Shown: piece by piece, positions 48,601-58,488 of the stretch
Layout: each line of letters begins with the position of its first letter
Position numbering within the stretch: position 1 is the first letter of the stretch
Source: Edwardsiella piscicida
GTDB taxonomy: Bacteria; Pseudomonadota; Gammaproteobacteria; Enterobacterales; Enterobacteriaceae
Direction: 5' to 3'
Length of the DNA: 64,000 bases
Assembly (NCBI RefSeq): GCF_001896205.1
Contig: NZ_MPNU01000001.1
Coordinates: forward strand, 173,044 to 237,043
Translations under genes and position numbers: made by a program
The notes under the pieces: model-generated
Told to the model about the DNA's origin: nothing
What the model saw: the letters and a program-made list of their open reading frames with translations, nothing else
Databases searched by the model: none

Positions 48601-49441
48601 AGCCGTCCATCACCGACTGGCGCTGTTCTCCCGTGCGCAGCGCCGCATACAGTCGACGCCATAGCCCCTCACCCAGCGGTCGGGTAGTCAGCGCGCCCTG
48701 GCGCTCGGCGCTCTCCGCGACCCAGTGCGGCAGCGCGGCGATGCCCATTCCCGCGGCCGCCATCTGCAGCAGCAGCAGCGTATTGTCGACCTGTTTTAGC
48801 CGGGGGGCGATGCCGGCGGGCTGGAGAAAGTGGTTCCAGACATCCAGACGCTGCCGGGCCACCGGATAAATTAACAGCGTCTCCTGCGCCAGATCCTGTG
48901 GCCGAACCGCACCTCTGCGGGCCAACGGGTGCCCGGGGGCCATCACTAAACGCACTTCATAATCGAACAGCGGCGCATAGTACAGCGTGTCGCGCGGCAA
49001 AATATCCGAAGTCAGCACCAGATCCAGCTCCCCCTGCTGCAGCGCAGGCTGGGGATCGAAGGTGACGCCGGAGCGAAAATCGAGCGTGACCTGGGGAAAC
49101 TGCGCCTGAAACTGGGTCAACGCCGGGGTCAGCCACTGAATACAGCTGTGACACTCAATGGCCAGACGCAGCGTCTGCTGCGGCGGTACCTGGCATGTCT
49201 GTAGGGCCTGCTGCACCTGGGGCAGCACCTGCTCAGCCAGCGCCAGCAGGATCTCCCCCTGGGGGGTAAAGCGCAGGGGCTGGCTCTTCCGAACAAACAG
49301 ACGGTATCCCAGACGCTGCTCCAGTTCACTGAACTGATGGGAGAGGGCCGACTGGGTTTGGTGTAGCCGGGCGGCGGCGGCGGCCAGTGAACCGCCGCCG
49401 CGCAGAGCCTGCAGCGTTCTTAGGTGCTTCAGCTCGATCAT
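48479..49441 (-). CDS. metR: MetR, LysR-type activator of methionine genes
   Basis: Homocysteine-responsive LysR regulator activating metE, metH and others. The 320-residue protein has an N-terminal winged helix-turn-helix ([30 protein letters not shown], residues 7-36) and effector domain with [29 protein letters not shown]-like [21 protein letters not shown] and [15 protein letters not shown]. It is divergent from metE across the MetJ boxes and overlaps bioP tail to tail. Confidence 0.96.
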   Translation of the reverse strand: MIELKHLRTLQALRGGGSLAAAAARLHQTQSALSHQFSELEQRLGYRLFVRKSQPLRFTPQGEILLALAEQVLPQVQQALQTCQVPPQQTLRLAIECHSCIQWLTPALTQFQAQFPQVTLDFRSGVTFDPQPALQQGELDLVLTSDILPRDTLYYAPLFDYEVRLVMAPGHPLARRGAVRPQDLAQETLLIYPVARQRLDVWNHFLQPAGIAPRLKQVDNTLLLLQMAAAGMGIAALPHWVAESAERQGALTTRPLGEGLWRRLYAALRTGEQRQSVMDGFIQLARRHACDALPFVRDVVRSNAGAPKATGRSLSHPASA

Positions 49442-49505
49442 GAGAAACCCTCAGTTAACAGGTGAACAGATTGCGCTTGAGTCCCCTACCTTACCCGCTG
49501 ATTAT

Positions 49506-49537
49506 AGATGTGTAAACATCTGGACATCTAAACATCC
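49506..49537. promoter_or_regulatory. Four tandem MetJ (met) boxes between metR and metE
   Basis: AGATGTGT, AAACATCT, GGACATCT and AAACATCC are four contiguous 8-bp units resembling AGACGTCT, ending 27 bp before the metE ATG. MetJ-SAM repression of metE and probably metR is inferred. MetR sites were not assigned. Confidence 0.85.
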
Positions 49538-49564
49538 ATAATCAGCATTGCGAGGTAAAAGAGG

Positions 49565-51841
49565 ATGCAGGTAATCAGTCATACCCTGGGGTTTCCACGC
49601 ATAGGGTTGCAGCGTGAGTTGAAAAAGGCACTGGAGGCCTATTGGTCGGGCAGTGCGCCCCAGAGTGCGCTACTGGCCTGCGGTGCCGAGCTGCGCGCCC
49701 GCCATTGGCGGCAGCAGCATCAGGCGGGAATCGATCTGCTGCCGGTGGGCGATTTTGCCTGGTATGACCATGTGTTGGCGACCAGTCTGATGCTGGGGAA
49801 TGTCCCGGCCCGCCACCGGCGCGCCGATGGCGTTATCGATCTGGATACGCTGTTTGGGATTGCGCGTGGCCGGGCGCCCGGAGGAAAGCCCGCGGCGGCG
49901 GCGGAGATGACAAAATGGTTTAACACCAACTATCACTATATCGTGCCTGAGTTTACCCGGGGGCAGCGCTTTTCCTTTGGCTGGCGCCAGCTGCTAGAGG
50001 AGGTGGATGAGGCGCTGGCGCTGGGATACCGGGTAAAACCGGTGCTGCTGGGGCCGCTGACCTACCTGTGGCTCGGCAAGGTAAAAGGGGCACCTTTCGA
50101 TCGTCTCAGCCTGCTGGAGGAGGTACTGGCGGTATACCGTCAGGTGCTGGCCGCGCTGGCCGAACGCGGGGTTGAATGGGTGCAGGTGGATGAGCCGGCG
50201 CTGGTGCTGACGCTGCCGCCGGCGTGGCGCGATGCCTATCAGCATGCGTATCAGGCGCTGCGGGGGCCGGTGAAGCTGCTGCTGACCACCTACTTTGGCG
50301 ATATCGGCCACCACCTGCCGACGATCTGCGCTCTGCCGGTGCAGGGGCTACACGTCGATCTGGTTCAGGGCGCGGGCGATGCGCTGGCGCTCCACCGTCA
50401 GCTGCCCGCCGACTGGGTGCTATCGCTGGGCGCGATCGGCGGCCGTAACGTCTGGCGCGCCGATCTGGCCGACTGGCAGACGCGTCTGCAGCCGCTGGTC
50501 GGTCAGCGGCCCGTCTGGCTGGGCAGTTCCTGCTCCCTGCTGCATACGCCTATCGATCTGAGCGCCGAAACCCAGCTGGATGAGGAGGTGAAAAGCTGGT
50601 TTGCCTTTGCCCTGCAGAAGTGCAGTGAGCTGGCGCTGCTGACCCAGGCCCTGAACGATCCGGCGTCGCGGCGGGAGGCGCTGCTGAGCTACAGTGCGCC
50701 GCTATACCTGCGACGTCGCTCGGAACGGGTTCATAACCCGGCGGTGACCGAGCGCCTGGCCGCACTGAGCGACGCGGATACGCAGCGTACCAGCGCATAC
50801 CCCCAGCGCGCTCGGCGTCAGCGCCAGCGTTTTGCTCTGCCGCTCTGGCCGACGACGACCATCGGCTCATTCCCGCAGACGCCGGCTATCCGCACCCTGC
50901 GCCTCGACTTTCGCCGCGGTCAGCTGACCCCGCAGCACTACCATCGGGGGATCGCTGAACATATCCGTCAGGCGATTCGCGAGCAGGAGCGACTGGGGCT
51001 GGACGTACTGGTGCACGGCGAGGCCGAACGTAATGATATGGTGGAGTATTTCGGTGAGCAGCTGGCGGGGTTTGTGTTTACCTGTAACGGTTGGGTACAG
51101 AGCTATGGCTCACGCTGCGTGAAGCCGCCGGTGATCGTTGGGGATATCAGTCGGCCCGCGCCGCTGACCGTCGAATGGACCACCTTTGCTCAGGCTCAGA
51201 CATCCCGGCCGGTGAAGGGCATGCTGACCGGTCCGATAACGATGCTGTGCTGGTCGTTTGCTCGTGAAGATGTGCCGCGAGAGGTGATCGCTCGTCAGCT
51301 GGCGCTGGCGCTGCGCGACGAGGTAGACGACCTGCAGCGCGCGGGGATCGGCATCATTCAAATCGACGAGCCCGCGCTGCGCGAGGGCCTGCCGCTGCGT
51401 CAGGATGGGTGGCAGGCGTACCTGGCGTGGGCCGTGGCGGCGTTCCGCCTAACGGCGGCGGTGGCGTACGATGATACCCAGATCCATACCCATATGTGCT
51501 ACTGCGAGTTCAATGACATCATGGCGGCGATTGCGGCGCTGGATGCCGACGTGATCACCATTGAGACGGCGCGATCGGATATGGAGCTGCTGGAGGCCTT
51601 TTCTCGCTTCGACTATCCCAATGAGGTCGGCCCCGGGGTGTACGATATCCACTCACCGAACGTGCCGACGCAGGCGGCGATGGTCTCGCTGCTGCGTCGG
51701 GCGGCACAGCATATTCCCGCCGAGAGGCTGTGGGTGAATCCGGACTGTGGTTTAAAGACGCGCGGCTGGGAGGAGACCCGTCGTGCGCTGAGTAACATGG
51801 TGGCGGCGGCGCGTTTGTTGCGCGCGCAGACGCAGGCGTAA
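49565..51841 (+). CDS. metE: Cobalamin-independent methionine synthase
   Basis: Transfers a methyl group from 5-methyltetrahydropteroyl-triglutamate to homocysteine, the B12-independent last step of methionine synthesis. The 758-residue protein has the N-terminal [16 protein letters not shown] and [11 protein letters not shown], and the C-terminal catalytic barrel starting TTIGSFPQT with the Zn ligands in HMCYCEFND (His, Cys), an acidic residue in [13 protein letters not shown], and [10 protein letters not shown] (Cys). The length matches E. coli MetE (753). It is regulated by MetJ boxes and divergent MetR. Confidence 0.97.
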   Translation: MQVISHTLGFPRIGLQRELKKALEAYWSGSAPQSALLACGAELRARHWRQQHQAGIDLLPVGDFAWYDHVLATSLMLGNVPARHRRADGVIDLDTLFGIARGRAPGGKPAAAAEMTKWFNTNYHYIVPEFTRGQRFSFGWRQLLEEVDEALALGYRVKPVLLGPLTYLWLGKVKGAPFDRLSLLEEVLAVYRQVLAALAERGVEWVQVDEPALVLTLPPAWRDAYQHAYQALRGPVKLLLTTYFGDIGHHLPTICALPVQGLHVDLVQGAGDALALHRQLPADWVLSLGAIGGRNVWRADLADWQTRLQPLVGQRPVWLGSSCSLLHTPIDLSAETQLDEEVKSWFAFALQKCSELALLTQALNDPASRREALLSYSAPLYLRRRSERVHNPAVTERLAALSDADTQRTSAYPQRARRQRQRFALPLWPTTTIGSFPQTPAIRTLRLDFRRGQLTPQHYHRGIAEHIRQAIREQERLGLDVLVHGEAERNDMVEYFGEQLAGFVFTCNGWVQSYGSRCVKPPVIVGDISRPAPLTVEWTTFAQAQTSRPVKGMLTGPITMLCWSFAREDVPREVIARQLALALRDEVDDLQRAGIGIIQIDEPALREGLPLRQDGWQAYLAWAVAAFRLTAAVAYDDTQIHTHMCYCEFNDIMAAIAALDADVITIETARSDMELLEAFSRFDYPNEVGPGVYDIHSPNVPTQAAMVSLLRRAAQHIPAERLWVNPDCGLKTRGWEETRRALSNMVAAARLLRAQTQA

Positions 51842-51870
51842 AAACGGGCGGGAGCGACGGCTCTCGCCCG
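51841..51870 (-). terminator. Terminator downstream of udp
   Basis: On the minus strand CGGGCGAGAGC/GCTCCCGCCCG forms a stem (6 + 4 bp with one mismatch, 4-nt loop) followed by TTTTTA. It starts 18 bp past the udp stop and may also slow metE transcription arriving from the other side. Confidence 0.75.
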
Positions 51871-51887
51871 CAATACCGTGGAGATAC

Positions 51888-52655
51888 TTAGTCCTGCAGC
51901 AGACGGCGTGCGGCATCGACGACGATTTTTACCGCGTGCGATTCGGTCTGCTTCATGGTTTCCGCGTTAGGGATCTCTTGCTGAGTGCGGTTGACGATGA
52001 CCCCGGCGACCATCCCGGCGCGCAGCCCCTGGCTGGAGCACATGGTCAGCAGCGTGGCAGACTCCATCTCGAAGTTCATCACGCCCATCTCTTGCCACTC
52101 TTTCATCGAGCCGCGGAAACGGCGGGTGACGCGGCCTGAGAAGGTGTCATAGCGCTCCTGACCCGGGTAGAAGGTGTCGGAGGAGGCGGTGATCCCGACG
52201 TGGGTCGCGGCGCCGACGGCGCGGGCGGCATCGACCAGTGCGGTGGTGCAGGTGAAGTCGGCAACGGCCGGGAACTCCATCGGCGCGAAGTGCAGGCTGG
52301 CGCCGTCAAGGCGTACGGAGGCGGTGGTGACCAGCACGTCGCCGACGTTGATGTGCGGCTGAATGGCACCGGTGGTCCCGACGCGCAGGAAGGTACGGAT
52401 ACCCAGCTGTGCCAGCTCTTCCACGGCGATGGAGGTCGACGGACCGCCGATACCGGTGGAGCAGACGATGACAGCCTTACCGTCCAGCTCGGCGCGCCAG
52501 CTGGTGAATTCACGATGGGAGGCCAGCTTGACCGGGTTCTCCATCAGTTTGGCAATTTTTTCCACGCGCTCCGGGTCGCCGGGCACGATGGCCAGCGTAG
52601 CACCGTGCAGATCGCTTTTGGCCAGTCCGAGGTGGAATACTTCAGGTTTAGACAT
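51888..52655 (-). CDS. udp: Uridine phosphorylase
   Basis: Phosphorolysis of uridine to uracil and ribose-1-phosphate in pyrimidine salvage. The 255-residue protein has [25 protein letters not shown], the ribose/phosphate site [37 protein letters not shown] and [13 protein letters not shown]. The ATG at 52655 gives MSKPEVFHL, like E. coli MSKSDVFHL. An in-phase ATG at 52676 has an even better GGAGG and would add seven residues. Two CRP sites lie upstream. Confidence 0.96.
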   Translation of the reverse strand: MSKPEVFHLGLAKSDLHGATLAIVPGDPERVEKIAKLMENPVKLASHREFTSWRAELDGKAVIVCSTGIGGPSTSIAVEELAQLGIRTFLRVGTTGAIQPHINVGDVLVTTASVRLDGASLHFAPMEFPAVADFTCTTALVDAARAVGAATHVGITASSDTFYPGQERYDTFSGRVTRRFRGSMKEWQEMGVMNFEMESATLLTMCSSQGLRAGMVAGVIVNRTQQEIPNAETMKQTESHAVKIVVDAARRLLQD

Positions 52656-52732
52656 CGCTGCTGACTCCTGTGTCATCGTTATCCTCCGCTGAGGAACAAG
52701 GGATCACTCTACTGAAATTCGTAGGATAAATG

Positions 52733-52748
52733 CGTGACTCAAGTCACT
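52733..52748 (-). promoter_or_regulatory. CRP site 1 (udp-proximal)
   Basis: CGTGA-CTCAAG-TCACT, matching TGTGA-N6-TCACA with one mismatch per half. It is centred at 52740.5, about 85 bp before the udp ATG. Confidence 0.65.
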
Positions 52749-52784
52749 TGGTGTGAAGAAACGGTATCATGATCGACAAAAAAC

Positions 52785-52800
52785 TGTGATTATTTTCACA
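52785..52800. promoter_or_regulatory. CRP site 2 (perfect consensus halves) between udp and the CstA-family gene
   Basis: TGTGA-TTATTT-TCACA, both half-sites perfect. Its centre (52792.5) is exactly 52 bp from site 1, the same separation as the -41.5 and -93.5 CRP sites of E. coli udp, between which CytR binds. It could also activate the divergent CstA-family gene. The rest of the 52656-53022 gap shows nothing else I can assign. Confidence 0.8.
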
Positions 52801-53022
52801 ATATATGGCTATAACGTAGGAATTTTAGACAGATTCCTGTGATGAGCATGGCAGATCTTTCGCCTCTGCGCCGCTCCGCGCGTCGCCTTCCCGCGGCTGC
52901 CGCTCGGGGGCGTTTTTCGACCGTTTAATTCGCCCGGTTGCCGCTGGGCGATCTGCGATGACGCTGGCGGCGCCAAAGTGGTTAGGGTGATCCCTGAAAA
53001 ATCCTCAGGGGAGATAATAACC

Positions 53023-54831
53023 ATGCAACATGCGATTACCTTCGTGCTGGCAACGCTGTGTATTCTTGCTATTTGCTACCGTCTGTACGGCCTGTTCTTC
53101 GTGCGAAAGGTGCTGCGTGCCGACGATAGTGAGGTCACACCCTCACATACCTATGAAGACGGCAAAGACTATGTACCGACCAAGAAGTGGGTCAACTTCG
53201 GCAGCCATTTTGCCGCTATTGCCGCCGCGGGGCCGCTGGTCGGGCCGGTGCTGGCCGCGCAGTTTGGCTATCTGCCGGGCTTCCTGTGGCTGCTGATCGG
53301 CTGCGTCATCGGTGGGGCGGTACACGATACGGTGGTGCTGTTCGCGTCGATGAAGCATCAGGGCAAGTCACTGTCCGAGGTGGCTAAATCGGAGCTGGGG
53401 CCGATTGCCGGCTGGTGTACCGGTTTGGCGATGCTGTTTATCATCACCATTACCATGGCCGGCCTGTCCATGGTGGTGGTTCATGCCCTGGAGCGTAACC
53501 CGTGGGGGACCTTTGCCGTCTTTATGACTATCCCGATCGCCATCTGCGTCGGGCTGTGGGAACGCATTACCGGCAGCATGAAAGGGGCGACCTATGCCGG
53601 GATTGCCGCAATTATTCTGTGCGTTTTTGCCGGACCCTACATTCAGCACACGACCTTCGGTGAGTGGCTGACCTGGAAGTCTTCAACCGTAAGCCTGCTG
53701 CTGCCAGCCTATGCTTTCTTTGCGACGGCGCTGCCGGTCTGGATGCTGCTGACGCCGCGCGGCTACCTGTCTAGCTTTATGAAGATTGGGGTTTTCGGCG
53801 CGCTGGTGGTCGGGGTGGTCTTTATCAACCCCGAAATTCAGTTTCCGGCGATCACCCAGTTTATTCACGGCGGAGGCCCGGTACTGTCTGGGCCGGTATG
53901 GCCGTTTATCTCCATTACCATCGCCTGTGGCGCTATCTCCGGTTTTCACGCCTTTATCGGCTCCGGCACCACGCCGAAGCAGATCGACAAATGGAGCGAC
54001 ATTCTGCCGGTGGGCTTTGGCGCGATGCTGGCGGAGTGCGTCGTTGGGGTGATGGCGCTGATCGCCGCCACCTCGCTGCACCCGGCGGACTACTTTGCCA
54101 TTAACTCCAGCGCGCAGGCCTGGGCCGGGCTGGGGATGGAGGTCGTCCACCTGCCGCAGCTGAGCCAGGAGATTGGCCTGGATCTGTACGGGCGGACCGG
54201 CGGGGCGGTGACCCTGGCGGTCGGAATGACGGATATCTTTATTCGGGTGCCGTGGTTTAGTAGCCTGGCTTCCTACTTCTTCCAGTTTGTCATCATGTTC
54301 GAAGCGGTCTTTATTCTGACGGCCGTCGATTCCGGTACCCGCGTGGCGCGCTACCTGCTGCAGGACTTTTTGGGCGATCTGTGGGCGCCGCTGAAGCGTA
54401 CCGACTGGCTGCCCGGCTCGATTTTCTGCTCTGTCGTTGCCTGCCTGCTGTGGGGGTATCTGCTCAACTCCGGCGATATCAACTCGGTATGGGCGCTGTT
54501 TGGCGTCTCTAACCAGCTGATGGCCTCCGTTGGCCTGATCATTGGTGCCACCATCATTCTGCGTCTGGCGACCAAGCGTATTTACATGCTGACCTGTATC
54601 ATTCCGCTGGTTTATCTGTTTATTACGGTGAACTACGCCGGTTACTGGATGGTGAAGCACGTGTACTTTAACCCGCAGGCGGCGGGCTATAACCTGTTCA
54701 ACGGGACGATCTCGATCATCATGCTGGTGCTGGGCATGGTGATCCTGCTGTCGGCCCTGCGCAAATGGCGTGAGCTGTGGATTAAACGCGGCGATGAGCT
54801 GGCCGCGGCGCAGGCGGAGGCAACGGCCTGA
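53023..54831 (+). CDS. CstA-family carbon-starvation transporter
   Basis: Polytopic inner-membrane protein of the CstA family, whose E. coli members CstA and BtsT take up peptides and/or pyruvate. The 602-residue protein shows KKWVNFGSHFAAIAAAGPLVGPVLAAQ, IGCVIGGAVHDTVVLFASM, GFHAFIGSGTTPKQI and FEAVFILTAVDSGTRVARYLLQ, and about 16 membrane helices. It is about 100 residues shorter than E. coli CstA/BtsT, so it belongs to a shorter subgroup. The ATG at 53023 follows GGGGAG; an in-phase upstream start at 52978 has no homology. A perfect CRP site upstream suggests catabolite control. Confidence 0.9.
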   Translation: MQHAITFVLATLCILAICYRLYGLFFVRKVLRADDSEVTPSHTYEDGKDYVPTKKWVNFGSHFAAIAAAGPLVGPVLAAQFGYLPGFLWLLIGCVIGGAVHDTVVLFASMKHQGKSLSEVAKSELGPIAGWCTGLAMLFIITITMAGLSMVVVHALERNPWGTFAVFMTIPIAICVGLWERITGSMKGATYAGIAAIILCVFAGPYIQHTTFGEWLTWKSSTVSLLLPAYAFFATALPVWMLLTPRGYLSSFMKIGVFGALVVGVVFINPEIQFPAITQFIHGGGPVLSGPVWPFISITIACGAISGFHAFIGSGTTPKQIDKWSDILPVGFGAMLAECVVGVMALIAATSLHPADYFAINSSAQAWAGLGMEVVHLPQLSQEIGLDLYGRTGGAVTLAVGMTDIFIRVPWFSSLASYFFQFVIMFEAVFILTAVDSGTRVARYLLQDFLGDLWAPLKRTDWLPGSIFCSVVACLLWGYLLNSGDINSVWALFGVSNQLMASVGLIIGATIILRLATKRIYMLTCIIPLVYLFITVNYAGYWMVKHVYFNPQAAGYNLFNGTISIIMLVLGMVILLSALRKWRELWIKRGDELAAAQAEATA

Positions 54832-54861
54832 TCTCGCGCTGCCATACGCGCTTTGATAACA

Positions 54862-54894
54862 ACCGACGGTCGATTTAACGGCCGTTGGTTTTTT
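54862..54894 (+). terminator. Terminator after the CstA-family gene
   Basis: ACCGACGG/CCGTTGGT stem (8 bp, one wobble) with a 12-nt loop, followed by T6. Confidence 0.75.
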
Positions 54895-54949
54895 ATCGGG
54901 GTGACTACGGGTAAGCTGGACGCTTGACCGTCGTAGGAGGAATGAGGGC

Positions 54950-55477
54950 GTGCTAGACAGCATTATTCAAGGGACCATCGAGTTTGTCCGCCTGCATCAG
55001 GGCTGGGCGGTACCGCTGGTATTTTTCCTGGCCTTTGGCGAATCGCTGGCCTTTATCTCCCTTTTACTGCCGGCGACGGTGATCCTCTTTGCGCTGAGCG
55101 CCCTGCTGGGCGAGGGCGGCGTTCCGTTTGTCCCTGTCTGGCTGGCGGCCGCAGGCGGCGCTTTTCTCGGCGACTGGCTTTCCTATTGGCTTGGCTACCA
55201 CTATCAGCATCAGATCGGCCATATGTGGCCGCTGTCGCGCAGCCCGCAGATACTGCAGCGTGGCCACCGTTACTTTGCGCGCTGGGGATTTTGGGGCGTC
55301 TTCTTTGGCCGTTTCCTGGGGCCCCTACGGGCCGCCGTGCCGCTGGTCGCCGGGATCTGCGCCATGCGGCAGCGCTATTTTCAGCTGGCCAATCTGCTTT
55401 CTGCGCTGATCTGGGGCGCGGGGATTCTGGCGCCGGGCATGCTGGGCATACGCTGGCTGGGCCAGTGGATAGGGTAG
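54950..55477 (+). CDS. DedA-family membrane protein
   Basis: 175-residue polytopic protein of the DedA/VTT family, whose members act in membrane homeostasis, including undecaprenyl-phosphate or phospholipid recycling. Visible signatures are FFLAFGESLAFISLLLPATVIL, GGAFLGDWLSYWLGYHY (the GD-x3-Y/W region) and FFGRFLGPLRAAVPLVAGI (the F-x-G-R-F-x-P-x-R motif). The GTG at 54950 is 9 bp after AGGAGG. It is smaller than most E. coli paralogues and sits between the CstA-family gene and rmuC. The specific substrate is unknown. Confidence 0.9.
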   Translation: MLDSIIQGTIEFVRLHQGWAVPLVFFLAFGESLAFISLLLPATVILFALSALLGEGGVPFVPVWLAAAGGAFLGDWLSYWLGYHYQHQIGHMWPLSRSPQILQRGHRYFARWGFWGVFFGRFLGPLRAAVPLVAGICAMRQRYFQLANLLSALIWGAGILAPGMLGIRWLGQWIG

Positions 55478-55579
55478 CATTTTGCTATGCGCCGTTTCGC
55501 ATTCTGAACGGGTAATCTCTGGACATCCATACAGTTGCTGATTACCGTGTCGGGCAGGGATCTCACGGGGAGAGGCAGG

Positions 55580-56989
55580 GTGGAGAACGTAACGCTTTGG
55601 ATACTGGCGGCATCGCTAGCCGGGATGGCCATCGGTTGGTTGGCGGCGGCCCTGCGGGCGCAGCAGGCGCGGGTTGCCCATGAGCAGGCGCTGGGTGCGC
55701 TGGATAGCCAGCTCGCCGCCGCCCAAGAGCGGATAGCCCAGCAGCGGCTGTGGCACGAGGAGTGCGAGCGTCTCAACCAGGAGCTGCGCGCTCAGCGTGA
55801 CGTCAATAGCGCCCAAGAGGCCGAGCTGCGCGAGGTGACGATCCGGCTGGAGGAGACGCGCATGGGCGCAGAAGAGAAGCAGCGTCTGCTGCTGAACGCG
55901 GAGCAGCGCCTGAACGTCCAGTTTGAGAATCTGGCTAACCGTATTTTTGAGCACAGCGGTCGGCGGGTAGAGGAACAAAATAGGCAGAGCCTCGATGCCC
56001 TGCTGACGCCGCTGCGCGAACAGCTCGATGGCTTTCGTCGCCAGATCAACGATAGCTTTGGCCAAGAGGCCCGCGAGCGCCACACCTTGACCCACGAGAT
56101 CCGCAGCCTGCAGCAGATGAACGCCCAGATGGCGCGCGAGGCGCTTAACCTGACGCGTGCACTGAAGGGGGACAACAAGATGCAGGGCAACTGGGGCGAG
56201 GTGGTGCTGAGCCGGGTGCTGGAGTCCTCCGGCCTGCGCGAAGGGCATGAATACCGCACTCAGGTCAGCGTGCAAACGGAAGAGAGCGGGCGCATGCAGC
56301 CGGATGTGGTGGTACACCTGCCCCAGGGAAAAGATGTGGTGGTGGATGCCAAAATGTCGCTGGTGGCCTATGAACGCTTTTTTAACGCGGAGGATGAGCG
56401 TGAGCGTGAGCTGGCGCTGCAGCAGCATATTCTGTCGCTGCGGGCCCATATTCGCCAGCTGGGGCGAAAGGATTATCAGCGGCTACCCGGCCTACGCACC
56501 CTGGACTATGTGCTGATGTTTATTCCCCTCGAGCCCGCCTTTTTGGCGGCGATCGAGCGCGATCCCGAGCTGATTAGTGAAGCGCTACGTCACAATATTA
56601 TGTTGGTAAGTCCGACAACATTGCTGGTGGCTTTGCGCACCATCAATAATTTGTGGCGCTACGAGTACCAAAGTCAAAATGCGCAAAAAATCGCTGATCG
56701 TGCAGCCAAGCTATACGATAAAGTGCGCTTGTTCGTCGATGATATGTCCACGCTTGGGCAAAGTCTGGAGCGAGCTCAGTCAAGTTATCGCCAGGCGATG
56801 AACAAACTGAGCCACGGGCGTGGTAATCTGATAGGCCAAGTGGAAAGTTTTCGCGGGCTGGGCGTGGAGGTGAAACGTCCGATCAGCCCGGCGCTGGTAC
56901 AAGAAGCCTGCCAGCCGCCACAGGACGGAGATCCCGCAGCGGTATCCGGCGAGGTGGTGGCGCATCACGGGACTCCCTCTGTGCAGTAA
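55580..56989 (+). CDS. rmuC: RmuC, nuclease-fold protein limiting DNA inversion
   Basis: Protein of the RmuC family (PF02646) that limits recombination at short inverted repeats; a PD-(D/E)XK-like fold is predicted. The 469-residue product has an N-terminal membrane anchor (about 5-27), a long Q/E/A-rich coiled coil (30-130), and the conserved domain FENLANRIFEHSGRRVEEQN, LTRALKGDNKMQGNWGEVVL, MQPDVVVHLPQGKDVVVDAKMS and LRTLDYVLMFIP. The GTG at 55580 follows GAGAGG and corresponds to the E. coli N terminus. Confidence 0.94.
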   Translation: MENVTLWILAASLAGMAIGWLAAALRAQQARVAHEQALGALDSQLAAAQERIAQQRLWHEECERLNQELRAQRDVNSAQEAELREVTIRLEETRMGAEEKQRLLLNAEQRLNVQFENLANRIFEHSGRRVEEQNRQSLDALLTPLREQLDGFRRQINDSFGQEARERHTLTHEIRSLQQMNAQMAREALNLTRALKGDNKMQGNWGEVVLSRVLESSGLREGHEYRTQVSVQTEESGRMQPDVVVHLPQGKDVVVDAKMSLVAYERFFNAEDERERELALQQHILSLRAHIRQLGRKDYQRLPGLRTLDYVLMFIPLEPAFLAAIERDPELISEALRHNIMLVSPTTLLVALRTINNLWRYEYQSQNAQKIADRAAKLYDKVRLFVDDMSTLGQSLERAQSSYRQAMNKLSHGRGNLIGQVESFRGLGVEVKRPISPALVQEACQPPQDGDPAAVSGEVVAHHGTPSVQ

Positions 56990-57111
56990 GGGCCCGCGCC
57001 GTCCGCGCTCCACCCTATCGTTGACACTGTGTTGCCCGCAGAGGGCGACGTTGAGGCTTCCGCGCCGCATGCGGAGGCCATGCGACCACCAATTTTAGGC
57101 TAAGGAAAGAA

Positions 57112-57867
57112 ATGGTAGATCAAACGCCGGAAACCACTCACTTTGGTTACAAGACCGTCGCCGCCGCTGATAAGGCGGGGAAAGTAGCGCAGGTGTTTCA
57201 CTCCGTGGCGGGCAAGTACGACCTGATGAATGATCTGATGTCATTCGGTATTCACCGCCTGTGGAAACGCTTTACCATCGACTGCAGCGGCGTACGCCAG
57301 GGGCAGCGCGTTCTCGATCTGGCCGGGGGTACCGGCGATCTGGCCGCCAAGTTCTCGCGTATGGTCGGCGAGCAGGGGGAGGTGGTACTGGCCGATATCA
57401 ATGATTCGATGCTGAAAATCGGGCGCGAAAAGCTGCGCAATATGGGGATCGCCGGCAACCTGAACTACGTGCAGGCCAACGCCGAGGCGCTGCCGTTCCC
57501 AGAGAACTATTTCGACTGCATTACCATCGCCTTTGGCCTGCGTAACGTAACGGACAAAGACAAGGCGCTGCGTTCTATGTTCCGGGTACTGAAGCCGGGT
57601 GGACGCCTGCTGGTGCTGGAGTTCTCCAAGCCCCAGTTCGCCGCGTTGAGCAAGGCCTATGACGCCTACTCTTTCCATATTCTGCCGCGCATCGGTGAAA
57701 TGGTGGCGCACGATGGCGACAGCTACCGCTATCTGGCGGAGTCCATTCGTATGCATCCGGATCAGGAGACCCTGAAAGGGATGATGGCGTCGGCCGGGTT
57801 TGAAAACACCACCTACGATAACCTGACCGGCGGTATCGTTGCGCTGCATCGTGGCTACAAATTTTAA
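57112..57867 (+). CDS. ubiE: Ubiquinone/menaquinone C-methyltransferase UbiE
   Basis: SAM-dependent C-methyltransferase acting in both ubiquinone and menaquinone synthesis. The 251-residue protein (E. coli length) has [22 protein letters not shown], the SAM motif [30 protein letters not shown] and [14 protein letters not shown], and ends RGYKF. It starts the ubiE-ubiJ-ubiB operon; 15 bp separate it from ubiJ. Confidence 0.98.
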   Translation: MVDQTPETTHFGYKTVAAADKAGKVAQVFHSVAGKYDLMNDLMSFGIHRLWKRFTIDCSGVRQGQRVLDLAGGTGDLAAKFSRMVGEQGEVVLADINDSMLKIGREKLRNMGIAGNLNYVQANAEALPFPENYFDCITIAFGLRNVTDKDKALRSMFRVLKPGGRLLVLEFSKPQFAALSKAYDAYSFHILPRIGEMVAHDGDSYRYLAESIRMHPDQETLKGMMASAGFENTTYDNLTGGIVALHRGYKF

Positions 57868-57882
57868 TCTGAAGGAATCGGC

Positions 57883-58488
57883 ATGCTGACCCCTTTGTGC
57901 ACAGCGCTGCTGGAAACGGCGCTGAACGCTGCGCTGTATCGGGATCGCGCGCTTCAGTCTGCCCGCCAGCGTCTGGCTGGCCGGGTGCTGCAGATTTCGC
58001 TGGCGGAGCTAGAGGATCCTTTTTTCCTGATCTTTAGTCAGCGTCAGGTCGATGTGTTGGCCCAGTGGGAGGGCGCCGTCGATTGTCAGGTGACGACGCG
58101 GCTGTCCGTGCTGCCCCAGCTGCGCGCACGCCGCCAGCTGGCGGCATTGATGCAGTGCGGTGAGCTGCGCGTCGATGGCGATATTCAGGTCGTGCAGCAG
58201 CTGGTTGCTCTGCTGGATTTGGCCGAGTGGGCGCCGGCTGAGCTGCTGGCACCCTATACCGGTGATATTGTGGCACAGGGGCTGTGCTCTGCGGCTCAGC
58301 GGAGCGGGCATGCGCTGCTGGGGTCCCTGCGGCGCCAGCGCCACTACGCGCGCGATGCGCTGATCGAAGAGTGGCGTTTAGCACCCGGTACGCTGGAGTT
58401 TACCTGGTTTCAGGAGGAGGCCGCTGCCCTGCAGCGCCAGGCATCGGCGCTTGAACAGCGTCTTGCCCGACTGGAGAAATGCGTATGA
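57883..58488 (+). CDS. ubiJ: Ubiquinone biosynthesis accessory factor UbiJ
   Basis: SCP2-domain protein (YigP) that scaffolds the cytosolic Ubi complex and binds polyprenyl intermediates. The 201-residue protein (same as E. coli) has an SCP2-like N-terminal domain ([51 protein letters not shown]) and a C-terminal coiled coil ([17 protein letters not shown]). Its stop overlaps the ubiB ATG (ATGA). In E. coli the 3' part of this gene also gives rise to the sRNA EsrE; I cannot confirm that here. Confidence 0.93.
   Translation: MLTPLCTALLETALNAALYRDRALQSARQRLAGRVLQISLAELEDPFFLIFSQRQVDVLAQWEGAVDCQVTTRLSVLPQLRARRQLAALMQCGELRVDGDIQVVQQLVALLDLAEWAPAELLAPYTGDIVAQGLCSAAQRSGHALLGSLRRQRHYARDALIEEWRLAPGTLEFTWFQEEAAALQRQASALEQRLARLEKCV

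Noticed and set aside
57024-57045. Sigma-70 promoter for ubiE at the TTGACA near 57023
   Set aside because: No acceptable -10 within 16-19 bp; the downstream sequence is GC-rich.
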